Assembly: GCF_038397725.1 (NCBI RefSeq)
Contig: NZ_CP151634.1
Span: 1,984,001 to 2,048,000, forward strand
DNA from: Microbacterium sp. LWO13-1.2
GTDB taxonomy: Bacteria; Actinomycetota; Actinomycetes; Actinomycetales; Microbacteriaceae
DNA: 64,000 nucleotides
Reading direction: 5' to 3'
Part shown: piece by piece, positions 24,569 through 32,351 of the stretch
Layout: the number at the start of each line of letters is the position of its first letter
Position numbering within the stretch: the first letter of the stretch is position 1
Made by a program: the position numbers and the translations under genes
Notes under the pieces: model-generated
The model's input: the letters and a program-made list of their open reading frames with translations, nothing else
Databases searched by the model: none
What the model was told of the DNA's origin: nothing

Positions 24569-25926
24569 CCGGCGACCCGTACACACCCCAGTCCGGTGAT
24601 GCGAACCTCGACGTCGAGCACTACGACCTGACGCTCGATTACAAGGTGAGCACGAACCGCCTGGCCGGCGTCGCGGTGATCCGCGGGCGGGTCATCGCAT
24701 CCACCTCGTCGCTGTCCTTCGACCTCGTCGGCATCCGGGCGAGCAAGGTGCTCGTCGATGGTCGACGACCCGCATCCGTCCATCAGAGCGATCGCAAGCT
24801 GCGCATCTCGCTGGCTGGTCCGCTGGCGGCGGGTGCGGAGTTCACTGCAAGCGTCACGTATGCCGGTGCGCCTCGACCCCGGCGATCGCGCTGGGGAACG
24901 ATCGGTTGGGAAGAACTCGAAGACGGCGTGCTCGTCGCTTCCCAGCCCACCGGAGCTCCGACCTGGTTCCCCTGCAACGACGTGCCGTCCGACCGGGCGA
25001 CCTACGTGCTGAAGGTCACCACTGACTCGGCGTACACGGTCGCATCCGGGGGGAGCGCTTCGCGAGCGGTGCGCGGCGGCAAGACGACCTGGACGTTCGA
25101 GCGGGCTGCTCCGACACCGACGTACCTCGTCACCCTCCAGATCGGCAGATACACGACCGAGGTGCTCGACCTGGGGAAGACGAAGGGCGAGGTGCACTAC
25201 CCGCGCCCGCTCGCGAGCAGGGTCCACGCGGACCTCGCCGACCTGCCGCGGATGATGGCGGTGTTCGAGGAGTCGTTCGGTGCCTACCCGCTCCCGGACT
25301 ACACCGTCGTCGTCACTCCGGATGACTTGGAGATTCCGCTCGAGGCGCAGGGGATGGGCATCTTCGGCGCCAACCATGTCGACGGTGCCGGCGGATCCGA
25401 ACGTCTCATCGCGCATGAGCTCGCACATCAGTGGTTCGGCAACGGCGTCGGGTTGACCCGGTGGCGCGACATCTGGCTCAACGAGGGTTTCGCCTGCTAC
25501 GCCGAGTGGATCTGGTCCGAGCGATCCGGCGGACCGAGCGCGCACGCCAAGGCGCTCGCCCACCACTCCCGGCTCGCGACGCTTCCGCAGGATCTCGTGC
25601 TCGGCGATCCGGGACCGGATCTGATGTTCGACGATCGCATCTACAAGCGCGGCGCGCTGACGCTCCATGCGCTGCGGCTCACGGTCGGAGACGTGCTCTT
25701 CTTCGAGATCCTGCACCGATGGACGACACGGTTCCACGGGAAGACAGTGACGACGACGGATTTCCGGGTACTGGCTGAAGAAGTGACGGGCCGACCGCTC
25801 GCCGCGCTGCTCCACGCATGGCTCGAGGCGGAAGCGCTCCCTGCGCTGCCGGCGACGGCGCTGTCGGTGGAGCCTGCTCCGGTCACGGGGATGGTGCCGC
25901 AGCAGCCGATATCACCGCAACGCTGA
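24565..25926 (+). CDS. M1 family metallopeptidase
   Basis: 453 residues, no signal peptide. The catalytic block is LIAHELAHQWFGNGVG (HExxH plus 18 residues to the third zinc ligand in NEGFACYAEWIW), a gluzincin of the aminopeptidase N family; QGMGIFGANH is the GAMEN-like exopeptidase loop, which here reads differently from GAMEN. Short for the family (aminopeptidase N is about 850), comparable to the small actinobacterial M1 group. Its ATG overlaps the preceding stop (ATGA), so it is translationally coupled to the NRPS-like gene. Its last 44 bases overlap the convergent transferase gene. Confidence 0.92.
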   Translation: MTGDPYTPQSGDANLDVEHYDLTLDYKVSTNRLAGVAVIRGRVIASTSSLSFDLVGIRASKVLVDGRRPASVHQSDRKLRISLAGPLAAGAEFTASVTYAGAPRPRRSRWGTIGWEELEDGVLVASQPTGAPTWFPCNDVPSDRATYVLKVTTDSAYTVASGGSASRAVRGGKTTWTFERAAPTPTYLVTLQIGRYTTEVLDLGKTKGEVHYPRPLASRVHADLADLPRMMAVFEESFGAYPLPDYTVVVTPDDLEIPLEAQGMGIFGANHVDGAGGSERLIAHELAHQWFGNGVGLTRWRDIWLNEGFACYAEWIWSERSGGPSAHAKALAHHSRLATLPQDLVLGDPGPDLMFDDRIYKRGALTLHALRLTVGDVLFFEILHRWTTRFHGKTVTTTDFRVLAEEVTGRPLAALLHAWLEAEALPALPATALSVEPAPVTGMVPQQPISPQR

Positions 25927-26545
25927 CGACGAAGCCGGCAGGTCCCGGCGCCGGTGCTGCTTCGACCGGAGCATCTCGCCCCGGCATCCGCACCGCGAGT
26001 CCGCCGGGGAGCACCTCGGGGACGACGTCTTCGAAGCGCACGTCGGATGGCGGCACCTGCAGGCCCCGGCCGTCTGCCTTCAGCGCCGCCTCGATCAGCG
26101 TCCACCCGCGCAGCGTCGGGGGCGGGTGCGGGGCGAACAGGGGCGTGAGGTCGGCGAGGGCGGTGTGCTCGGATGAGATCACCCGTTCGATGTCGACGCC
26201 GATCGCCGATATCCCGTCCAGCCGGGCGGCGGCCGCGACGACCATGTCGCCGGCGTAACTGACGCTCACACCGAACCGATCGCCGAGCACGCGGGGACGA
26301 CCGTGATCTCCTCCGCAGCGCTCGCAGACGCTGGAGATGCGGATGCCGTCCAGCGGGGTGAGGGCGGAGAGAACGTCCGCCAGCAGCGCACGGCCGGTGG
26401 CGAATCGGGTGGCGCGAACCGGGTCCATGGCCCTGTGCCGACGCTGCTGGGACTCGCCGAACTGTGCGACCGCCTCTCCGGAGCGCGTGGCGACGTCGGT
26501 CCAGGCGAGCCGGACCGGGCCGATCGTGCTCCGTTCGACGGTCAT
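25883..26545 (-). CDS. 4'-phosphopantetheinyl transferase, Sfp type
   Basis: 220 residues. The core Sfp motifs are visible: ISAIGVDIERV (GVDIE, magnesium-binding Asp/Glu) and WTLIEAALKADGRGLQ (W-x-x-KE-A-like, with Glu and Lys). It transfers 4'-phosphopantetheine from CoA to carrier-domain serines. The long Pro/Ala/Gly-rich C-terminus is unusual. The NRPS-like protein encoded 1.3 kb upstream on the other strand is the only carrier protein in view and a likely partner. Leaderless ATG: TACGCT 6 bases upstream. Confidence 0.85.
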   Translation of the reverse strand: MTVERSTIGPVRLAWTDVATRSGEAVAQFGESQQRRHRAMDPVRATRFATGRALLADVLSALTPLDGIRISSVCERCGGDHGRPRVLGDRFGVSVSYAGDMVVAAAARLDGISAIGVDIERVISSEHTALADLTPLFAPHPPPTLRGWTLIEAALKADGRGLQVPPSDVRFEDVVPEVLPGGLAVRMPGRDAPVEAAPAPGPAGFVVSVAVISAAAAPSP

Positions 26546-26551
26546 CCTCCC

Positions 26552-26557
26552 AGCGTA
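26552..26557 (-). promoter_or_regulatory. Leaderless -10 box (TACGCT) of the pantetheinyl transferase gene
   Basis: TACGCT on the minus strand with 6 bases to ATG 26545. Confidence 0.6.
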
Positions 26558-26629
26558 GGTCGCGGGCGCTGCCGCCGATCCGCACCCCGCTGCATTGTCA
26601 ACGCCCGATCCCGGCGACGCAGGCACGCC

Positions 26630-26635
26630 TAGACT
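26630..26635 (+). promoter_or_regulatory. Leaderless -10 box (TAGACT) of the PLDc_N gene
   Basis: TAGACT followed by 6 bases and the GTG at 26642. Confidence 0.65.
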
Positions 26636-26641
26636 GGAGGG

Positions 26642-26992
26642 GTGGTGAGACTGTTGATCATCGGCGGCGTCCTCGCCGCCGTGTTCTGGGTGTTCAGTGT
26701 CGTCGACTGCGCAGTGCAGCCGGCGACGCGGCACCGTGGCGTGTCCAAGGCCGCATGGCTGGCGATCGTCGTCCTCATCCCGGTCATCGGCGGCATCCTC
26801 TGGTTCGTGATCGGCCGTCGCCGCGCGAACGACAACGGCGCGGTCGTCTACATCCCGCCGGATGACGACCCCGCGTTCCTGCGCAGCATCAACAAGACCG
26901 AGCAGGATGCCCGCATCCAGCAGCTCGAGGAAGACCTCGCGCGCCTGAACGACGAGACCGACGAGGGCCCGACGCCGGAACCGCGCCCGTGA
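26642..26992 (+). CDS. PLDc_N (phospholipase D N-terminal) domain membrane protein
   Basis: 116 residues. Two hydrophobic segments (LLIIGGVLAAVFWVFSVVDCAV and AAWLAIVVLIPVIGGILWFVIGRRR) separated by a short basic turn form the PLDc_N domain, usually the membrane anchor of cardiolipin synthases; here it stands alone with a 50-residue charged tail (DNNARLND-like Glu/Asp/Arg helix). The GTG start is leaderless. Its stop overlaps the GTG of menD by four bases, so it is a small member of the menD operon with unknown role. Confidence 0.85.
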   Translation: MVRLLIIGGVLAAVFWVFSVVDCAVQPATRHRGVSKAAWLAIVVLIPVIGGILWFVIGRRRANDNGAVVYIPPDDDPAFLRSINKTEQDARIQQLEEDLARLNDETDEGPTPEPRP

Positions 26993-28653
26993 CTTCGTCG
27001 CCCGCGACGGATGCTGCGGCATCCTTGATCGCGGACCTCATCGGGCACGGCGTCCGCGATCTCGTGCTCTCACCCGGCTCGCGCTCGCAGTCGCTGGCCC
27101 TCGCCGCCATGCACTTCGCCCGCGAGGGCACCCTGCGGGTGCACGTCCGCATCGACGAACGAGTCGCCGGGTTCACCGCGCTGGGCATCGCGCGCGAGAC
27201 CGGAGTTCCGGTCGCCGTGCTCTGTACATCGGGGACGGCGGTGGCGAACCTGCTGCCGGCCGTGATGGAGGCGTTCCACGCCGGCGTTCCGCTGCTCCTG
27301 CTCACCGCCGATCGGCCACCCGAGCTGCGCCGGGTCGGGGCGAACCAGGCCACGATTCAGCCCGGCATCTTCGACCCGTGGGTGCGGACGGCGATCGATG
27401 CCGCGGTTCCCGGCGACGGGGAGTGGACCGGATTGGCCGGGCTGGCGGTCGCCGCCGCGATGGGGGCGTCGGTCGAGAACGGGCTCCCCGGTGTCGCCGG
27501 CCCCGTGCACCTCAATCTCCCCTCGCGGGAGCCGCTGTCCGGCGTCCTGCCCGAGATCGAGGTCTCGCCGGGGCAGGCTCCCCGACCGCCAGCGGAAGAG
27601 CCGCTGTTGCTCGATCGCGGTCCGCGTACCGTCGTCATCGCCGGTGCCGACGCGGGGCCAGATGCCGAGGAGATCGCGCACACCGGGTCCTGGCCGCTGA
27701 TCGCAGAGGTCGTCAGCGGAGCGCGGTACGGCCGTCAAGTCGTGCACGGCTATCGAGCGCTGCTGAGCGACGACGACCTGGGCGGACGAATCGAGCGGGC
27801 CGTCGTCTTCGGGCATCCCACGCTCAGCCGCGAGGTCGCGCGGCTGCTCTCCCGATCCGATGTCGACGTCATCGCCATCCGTCGCGGCGGCGAGGCGCTG
27901 AACCTCAACCACCGCACGCGCGCGGTCGCGTCCGTCTCGATCGAGGACGGGGCGCCGGATCGCGCCTGGCTCGGTGCGTGGCTGGAAGCGTCGGCCGCGG
28001 CAGCCGTCGACCTCAGCGAGCGGGCACCCGACCCGGACGGCCTCGCGTCGGCCGACTTCGCCACCCGCCGCGATGCGGTGAAGGCCGAACTGGATGCCGT
28101 GCGCCGCCCGCTCGACCGGGAACTGCTCGTCGACGCGGTGTGGCGGGCGACCTGGCCGCACGACCGGCTCGTGTTCGGATCCTCGCGACTTGTGCGCGTC
28201 GCCGATGCCGTGCTCGGCGGCAAGAAGGTGCCGGTGCACGCCAACCGCGGGCTCGCCGGCATCGATGGCACGATCGCGACGGCGACGGGCATCGCCCTCG
28301 CCAGTCAGGCCGACGGAGCACCCGGCGTCACGCGGGTGCTGCTCGGCGATCTCGCTTTCCTGCATGACGTCGGCGCGCTGCTGCTGCCACCGGACGAGGC
28401 CGAGCCGCGTCTGCAGGTGATCGTCGGGAACGACGGCGGCGGCACGATCTTCGATGGACTCGAGGTGGCGTCATCCGCGCCCCGCGCCGACCTCGACCGT
28501 GCGTTCTACACTCCGCATACGGTGCGCCTGGAGAATCTCGCGCTCGCCTACGGCTGGGAGTACCAGCGCGTGACGACTCGGACGGCGCTGGATCAGGTGC
28601 TGACGACCCCGTACGGGGGCCGCCAGCTCATCGAGGTCCCCCTGGCCCGCTGA
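26989..28653 (+). CDS. menD: 2-succinyl-5-enolpyruvyl-6-hydroxy-3-cyclohexene-1-carboxylate synthase
   Basis: 554 residues, the usual length. A thiamine diphosphate enzyme that joins isochorismate and 2-oxoglutarate in menaquinone synthesis. N-terminal pyrimidine-binding block SPGSRSQSLALA and the family block CTSGTAVANLLPAVMEAFHAGVPLLLLTADRPPEL with GANQATIQ; C-terminal diphosphate-binding segment GLAGIDGTIATATGIALA, with NDGGGTIFDGL as the conserved Asp-Gly-Gly block. Its isochorismate comes from MenF, encoded at 29704-30963. The GTG start is coupled to the preceding PLDc_N gene. Confidence 0.96.
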   Translation: MTSSPATDAAASLIADLIGHGVRDLVLSPGSRSQSLALAAMHFAREGTLRVHVRIDERVAGFTALGIARETGVPVAVLCTSGTAVANLLPAVMEAFHAGVPLLLLTADRPPELRRVGANQATIQPGIFDPWVRTAIDAAVPGDGEWTGLAGLAVAAAMGASVENGLPGVAGPVHLNLPSREPLSGVLPEIEVSPGQAPRPPAEEPLLLDRGPRTVVIAGADAGPDAEEIAHTGSWPLIAEVVSGARYGRQVVHGYRALLSDDDLGGRIERAVVFGHPTLSREVARLLSRSDVDVIAIRRGGEALNLNHRTRAVASVSIEDGAPDRAWLGAWLEASAAAAVDLSERAPDPDGLASADFATRRDAVKAELDAVRRPLDRELLVDAVWRATWPHDRLVFGSSRLVRVADAVLGGKKVPVHANRGLAGIDGTIATATGIALASQADGAPGVTRVLLGDLAFLHDVGALLLPPDEAEPRLQVIVGNDGGGTIFDGLEVASSAPRADLDRAFYTPHTVRLENLALAYGWEYQRVTTRTALDQVLTTPYGGRQLIEVPLAR

Positions 28654-28694
28654 GCAATTCCCCTGCGGGACTGCCGGATCGTGGCGGTATTCGG

Positions 28695-28700
28695 CAGGAT
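28695..28700 (+). promoter_or_regulatory. Leaderless -10-like box (CAGGAT) of the PPK2 gene
   Basis: CAGGAT followed by 6 bases and ATG 28707; the same variant and spacing as the esterase gene at 1415. Confidence 0.45.
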
Positions 28701-28706
28701 GAGGTC

Positions 28707-29561
28707 ATGACTGTGCACAGCTGGACGACAGAGCCCGCCGACATCCTCCGCGTGGGTGAGGGCTTCCAGCTCGCCGACGTGGATCCGGACAGCACCCCGG
28801 GATTCGACGGCGACAAGGTCCGAGGCAAGAAAGAACTCGCGGCGCGGGTCACGGAGCTCGATGCTCTGCAGGAGCGGTTGTTCGCCGAGAGCCGCGTCGG
28901 CGCGACGACGGATGCCGTGCTGCTGGTGCTGCAGGCGATGGACTCCGCGGGCAAAGGCGGCATCGTCCGGCACGTCGTCGGGGGAGTCGACCCGCAGGGT
29001 GTGCTGCTCACGGCGTTCAAGGCGCCGAGCGACGAAGAGCGGGCGCACGACTTCCTCTGGCGGATCGAGAAGCGCCTGCCGGCGCACGGATTCATCGGCG
29101 TCTTCGACCGCTCGCACTATGAGGATGTGCTGATCGGCCGCGTCCGCGCCCTTGCTCCCGACGAGGAGATCGAACGCCGGTACGACGCCATCAACGACTT
29201 CGAGGCGCGCGTGGCGGCATCCGGAACGCGCATCATCAAAGTCATGCTGCACATCTCACCGGATGAGCAGAAGGAACGGTTGATGGAGAGACTCGACCGT
29301 CCGGACAAGCACTGGAAGTACAACCCGGGCGACGTCGACGAACGGATGCGGTGGTCGGACTACATGGCGGCATACCAGACCGTCTTCGAACGGACGGCGA
29401 CGGATGCTGCGCCGTGGTTCGTCGTGCCGGCGAACCACAAGTGGTACGCACGCCTCGCGGTGCAGGAGCTGCTGCTCAGCGCGTTGCAGGACATCGACCC
29501 GCAGTGGCCCGTCGCCGACTACGACGTCAAGGCAGAGAAGAAGCGCCTCGCCGCCAGCTGA
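28707..29561 (+). CDS. Polyphosphate kinase 2 family protein
   Basis: 284 residues, a typical single-domain PPK2. Walker A is in LQAMDSAGKGGIVRHV and Walker B in GVFDRSHYEDVLIGRV, with the lid segment KYNPGDVDERMRW. Family members phosphorylate nucleotides with polyphosphate, or the reverse. WYVVPANHK-like residues (WFVVPANHKWYARLAVQELL) close the fold. Isolated gene between menD and a REP-like inverted repeat. Confidence 0.92.
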   Translation: MTVHSWTTEPADILRVGEGFQLADVDPDSTPGFDGDKVRGKKELAARVTELDALQERLFAESRVGATTDAVLLVLQAMDSAGKGGIVRHVVGGVDPQGVLLTAFKAPSDEERAHDFLWRIEKRLPAHGFIGVFDRSHYEDVLIGRVRALAPDEEIERRYDAINDFEARVAASGTRIIKVMLHISPDEQKERLMERLDRPDKHWKYNPGDVDERMRWSDYMAAYQTVFERTATDAAPWFVVPANHKWYARLAVQELLLSALQDIDPQWPVADYDVKAEKKRLAAS

Positions 29562-29592
29562 CCGCGCCGGTCCATGATTCCACTCTCTCCCC

Positions 29593-29691
29593 GGTCGTTG
29601 AGCGAGCGGAGCGAGTCGAAACGTGCCCAACCGGCGTCTGACGTTGGATAAGCGCGTTTCGTCTCGTCGCTGCGCTCCTCGCTCAACGACC
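29593..29691. repeat. REP-like inverted repeat between PPK2 and menF
   Basis: Left arm 29593-29623 reads GGTCGTTGAGCGAGCGGAGC and on to GAAACG; the right arm 29655-29691 is its near complement (CGTTTCGTCTCGTCGCTGCG onward to CTCAACGACC). The spacer is 31 bases. The element lies between converging genes. The same word family appears in part near 10798-10833, so it is probably a dispersed genomic repeat as well as a possible bidirectional terminator. Confidence 0.75.
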
Positions 29692-29703
29692 GAGAGTTGC
29701 CGG

Positions 29704-30963
29704 TCAGGCCAGGGCGTCGACGAGCGGTCGGAACTTCACCCGGGTCTCCAGCAGCTCCGTCTCCGGGTCCGAGCCCGCGACGATTCCCGCCCCGGCGTAC
29801 GCCGTGACGCCGATCGCGTCGCCATCGTCGCCGGTGTCGAACTGGGCGCAGCGCAGCGCGATCGCCCATTCGCCGTTGCCCGCGGCATCCACCCACCCGA
29901 CCGGTCCGGCGTAGCGCCCGCGGTCGAAGGGCTCGAGCTCCCGGATCGCCTGGATCGCCGCTGCGGTCGGCGTGCCGGCGACGGCAGCGGTGGGATGCAG
30001 TGCGCCGACCAGGTCGAGGGCCGACTCGCCGTCCGACAGCTCGCCCTCCACGTCGGTCGCGAGGTGGAACAGGTTCGGCAGCTTCAGCAGGAAGGGCTGC
30101 TCGCTCGCGGCCAGAGCGCGGGTGTGCGGGCGGAGTGAGGCGAGCACACTCTGCACGGCGTACTGGTGCTCGTCGAGGTCTTTGTCGCTGGAGGCGAGGG
30201 ATGCCGAGACAGCCGTGTCGGCATCCGCGTCGGCACCGCGGCCGATCGTGCCGGCGAGCACCCGGGCGGTGATCGTGCCGTTCTTCACGGTGACGAGGGT
30301 CTCGGGGCTTGCGCCGATGAGGCCGTCGACGGCGAACGTCCAGGTGTCGGGATACTCGGTCGCGAGCGCCCGCACCAGTCGGCGGAGGTCCGAGCCCCTC
30401 GGGATCGAGCCGGTGAGGTCCCGCGCGAGCACGACCTTGCTCAGCTCGCCGGCCGTGATGCGTGCGAGAGCCTGACGCACCGACTCCTGGTAGTCCTGCG
30501 GAGTCTGCAGACCGGGGCCGACCGTGCCCGCCCAGTGCGGGCCGTAGGTGCGAAGGCCCTGGTCCGCCACGAACTCGCCGGCGGACGAGCGGACCCGCGT
30601 GCGCCAGAAGCGCCCGCGGTGCCGGCCGAAGAGCAACGAGGGCACGACCAGCACGCTGTCGGCGGTGGAGTCCTCGTCGAACGCGAACGCGCCGAAGGCC
30701 ACGAGTCCGGACCCGGGCAGGCCGACGGGGTCGTCGATCTGAGCGGATGCCGCGGCATCCCGCCAGGCTTCGGCGATCAGTTGCGAACGGGGAGCGCCGG
30801 AGTCCGCCGGAACGCGGATCACGAGCGGGGATGCGGAGCCCGCGGCGACGATCCCGTCGCCGCGGCGAAGCCAGGCGAGCGGACGGGCAGGGTCCGCGAA
30901 GGCGAGGAGGTCCTCGACCGGATCGATCTCCCGTGTCTCCACGACCAGGTGAGTGGTGTTCAC
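29704..30963 (-). CDS. menF: Isochorismate synthase
   Basis: 419 residues. The C-terminal chorismate-binding domain holds KVVLARDLTG-like, SPETLVTVKNGTITARVLAGTIGRG, SASLASSDKDLDEHQYAV and HPTAAVAGTPTAAAIQAIRELE, ending FDRGRYAGPVGWVDAAGNGEWAIALR, as in MenF/EntC. It converts chorismate to isochorismate, the first committed step of menaquinone synthesis (or of siderophore synthesis; no other siderophore gene is in view). The GTG at 30963 is leaderless with TAGGCT 6 bases upstream. Divergent from the DUF402-menG pair. Confidence 0.93.
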   Translation of the reverse strand: MNTTHLVVETREIDPVEDLLAFADPARPLAWLRRGDGIVAAGSASPLVIRVPADSGAPRSQLIAEAWRDAAASAQIDDPVGLPGSGLVAFGAFAFDEDSTADSVLVVPSLLFGRHRGRFWRTRVRSSAGEFVADQGLRTYGPHWAGTVGPGLQTPQDYQESVRQALARITAGELSKVVLARDLTGSIPRGSDLRRLVRALATEYPDTWTFAVDGLIGASPETLVTVKNGTITARVLAGTIGRGADADADTAVSASLASSDKDLDEHQYAVQSVLASLRPHTRALAASEQPFLLKLPNLFHLATDVEGELSDGESALDLVGALHPTAAVAGTPTAAAIQAIRELEPFDRGRYAGPVGWVDAAGNGEWAIALRCAQFDTGDDGDAIGVTAYAGAGIVAGSDPETELLETRVKFRPLVDALA

Positions 30964-30969
30964 GCGTCC

Positions 30970-30975
30970 AGCCTA
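30970..30975 (-). promoter_or_regulatory. Leaderless -10 box (TAGGCT) of menF
   Basis: TAGGCT on the minus strand with 6 bases to the GTG at 30963. Confidence 0.65.
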
Positions 30976-31008
30976 TTCCGCCGCGGTGAGTCGACTTGCC
31001 GAGATGCC

Positions 31009-31014
31009 TAGAGT
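31009..31014 (+). promoter_or_regulatory. Leaderless -10 box (TAGAGT) of the DUF402 gene
   Basis: TAGAGT followed by 6 bases and ATG 31021. Confidence 0.65.
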
Positions 31015-31020
31015 GAAACC

Positions 31021-31590
31021 ATGAGTGCACGTCGTCCCGAGCCCGGTTCCGAGATGATCATGCAGTGGCGCAAATGGGACGGCTCGGCGCACTGGCGGCA
31101 CGAGTGCGTGTACCTCGGCTCCGACGAGTGGGGGGACTGGCTCGGGCAGCCGACCGGCTGGCGCAGTGCCCGCCCCGGGGCATCCTTCATCGCGGCCACC
31201 CCGAATGTCACCCTGGTGCCCGCAGCCGGAGACTTCGCCCTCACCGTCAATCGCGATCACCCCAAGCGGATGCGAATCTACATCGACCTCGGCTGGGACA
31301 TCCGCTGGTCGGATGATCCGCTGCTCGTCACGGGGATCGACATGGATCTCGACGTCGTGCGCGTCGAAGGAGAGCGGGGCACCTGGGTCGATGACCGTGA
31401 CGAATGGGCGGAGCACAGCATCCGCTACGGATACCCGGCCGAGGTCATGACGCACCTCGAGGCGCTCGCGCTCGACCTCGAGGAGCGCGTCCGTGCGCAG
31501 CATCCGCCCTTCGGCGATGCGGTCCCCGACGTCTGGCTCGACCGTCTCGAAGCTCTCGCACTGGCACCGACGCCTAAACTCGACCTATGA
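31021..31590 (+). CDS. DUF402 domain-containing protein
   Basis: 189 residues. The DUF402 core is MRIYIDLGWDIRWSDDPLLVTGIDMDLDVVRVEGERGTWVDDRDEWAEHSI, with its conserved Asp/Glu metal-binding residues; some family members are FomD-like phosphohydrolases or RNA-processing factors. The last 60 residues form a helical tail. The gene overlaps menG by four bases (ATGA) and carries an internal leaderless promoter for menG. Precise role unknown. Confidence 0.87.
   Translation: MSARRPEPGSEMIMQWRKWDGSAHWRHECVYLGSDEWGDWLGQPTGWRSARPGASFIAATPNVTLVPAAGDFALTVNRDHPKRMRIYIDLGWDIRWSDDPLLVTGIDMDLDVVRVEGERGTWVDDRDEWAEHSIRYGYPAEVMTHLEALALDLEERVRAQHPPFGDAVPDVWLDRLEALALAPTPKLDL
31575..31580 (+). promoter_or_regulatory. 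Internal leaderless -10 box (TAAACT) for menG
   Basis: TAAACT inside the end of the DUF402 gene, 6 bases before ATG 31587. It may let menG be made on its own as well as by coupling. Confidence 0.5.
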
Positions 31591-32306
31591 CCCCGAACGA
31601 GCCCAATCGCCCGGACCTCGGCAAGGACCCCGCCCGCGTCAGTGCGATGTTCGACCAGGTCGCGGCGGGCTACGACCGCACCAATATCGCGATGACGTTC
31701 GGCAATGACGCGCTCTGGCGTGCCGCGACGACCCGCGCTGTCGCGCCGAAGCCGGGGGAGCGCATCCTCGACCTCGGCGCCGGAACCGCATCGTCGTCCG
31801 CGTCTCTCGCTCGCAGCGGAGCCGATGTCGTCGCCGCTGATTTCTCGCCGGGGATGCTCGCCGAGGCGAAGCGCCGCCACGGCAGCATGCGCAATCTCTC
31901 CTTCGTCGAGGCCGACGCGACGAACCTCCCGTTCGGTGACGCCGAGTTCGACGCCGTGACGATGTCGTATGCACTGCGGAACGTGAACGACCCGAAGAAG
32001 GCTCTCGCCGAGCTGTTGCGGGTGACGAAGCCCGGTGGCCGACTGGTCATCAACGAGTTCTCCACGCCTCCCGGCAAGCTGTTCCGCTTCGCCTACCGCG
32101 TCTACAACGACCAGGTGCTGCCGCGGGTCGCCCGCGTCGCCGGCACCAACGGCGAGGCCTACGACTACCTCAACGAGTCGATCCGCGAGTGGCCGGACCA
32201 GAAGAAGTTCTCCGGGTGGATCCGCGAGGCGGGCTGGACGAACGTCGCGTACCGCAACCTCGCCATGGGAATCGTGGCTCTGCACCGTGCCACGAAGCCC
32301 GCGTAG
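31587..32306 (+). CDS. menG: Demethylmenaquinone methyltransferase
   Basis: 239 residues, class I SAM methyltransferase of the UbiE/MenG family. Motifs: FDQVAAGYDRTN, the SAM-binding ILDLGAGTASSSASLA, VVAADFSPGMLAEAK, LPFGDAEFDAVTMSYALRNVNDPKKALAELLRVTKPGG (the UbiE signature SYALRNV) and the closing NLAMGIVALHRA. It methylates demethylmenaquinone in the last step. Start and stop fit the family length of about 235. Confidence 0.95.
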   Translation: MTPNEPNRPDLGKDPARVSAMFDQVAAGYDRTNIAMTFGNDALWRAATTRAVAPKPGERILDLGAGTASSSASLARSGADVVAADFSPGMLAEAKRRHGSMRNLSFVEADATNLPFGDAEFDAVTMSYALRNVNDPKKALAELLRVTKPGGRLVINEFSTPPGKLFRFAYRVYNDQVLPRVARVAGTNGEAYDYLNESIREWPDQKKFSGWIREAGWTNVAYRNLAMGIVALHRATKPA

Positions 32307-32338
32307 GAACCGCGCGCAAACGGTGCACGCGACGAAGG

Positions 32339-32344
32339 TAGGCT
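32339..32344 (+). promoter_or_regulatory. Leaderless -10 box (TAGGCT) of the polyprenyl synthase gene
   Basis: TAGGCT followed by 7 bases and the GTG at 32352. Confidence 0.6.
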
Positions 32345-32351
32345 GAGAGAC

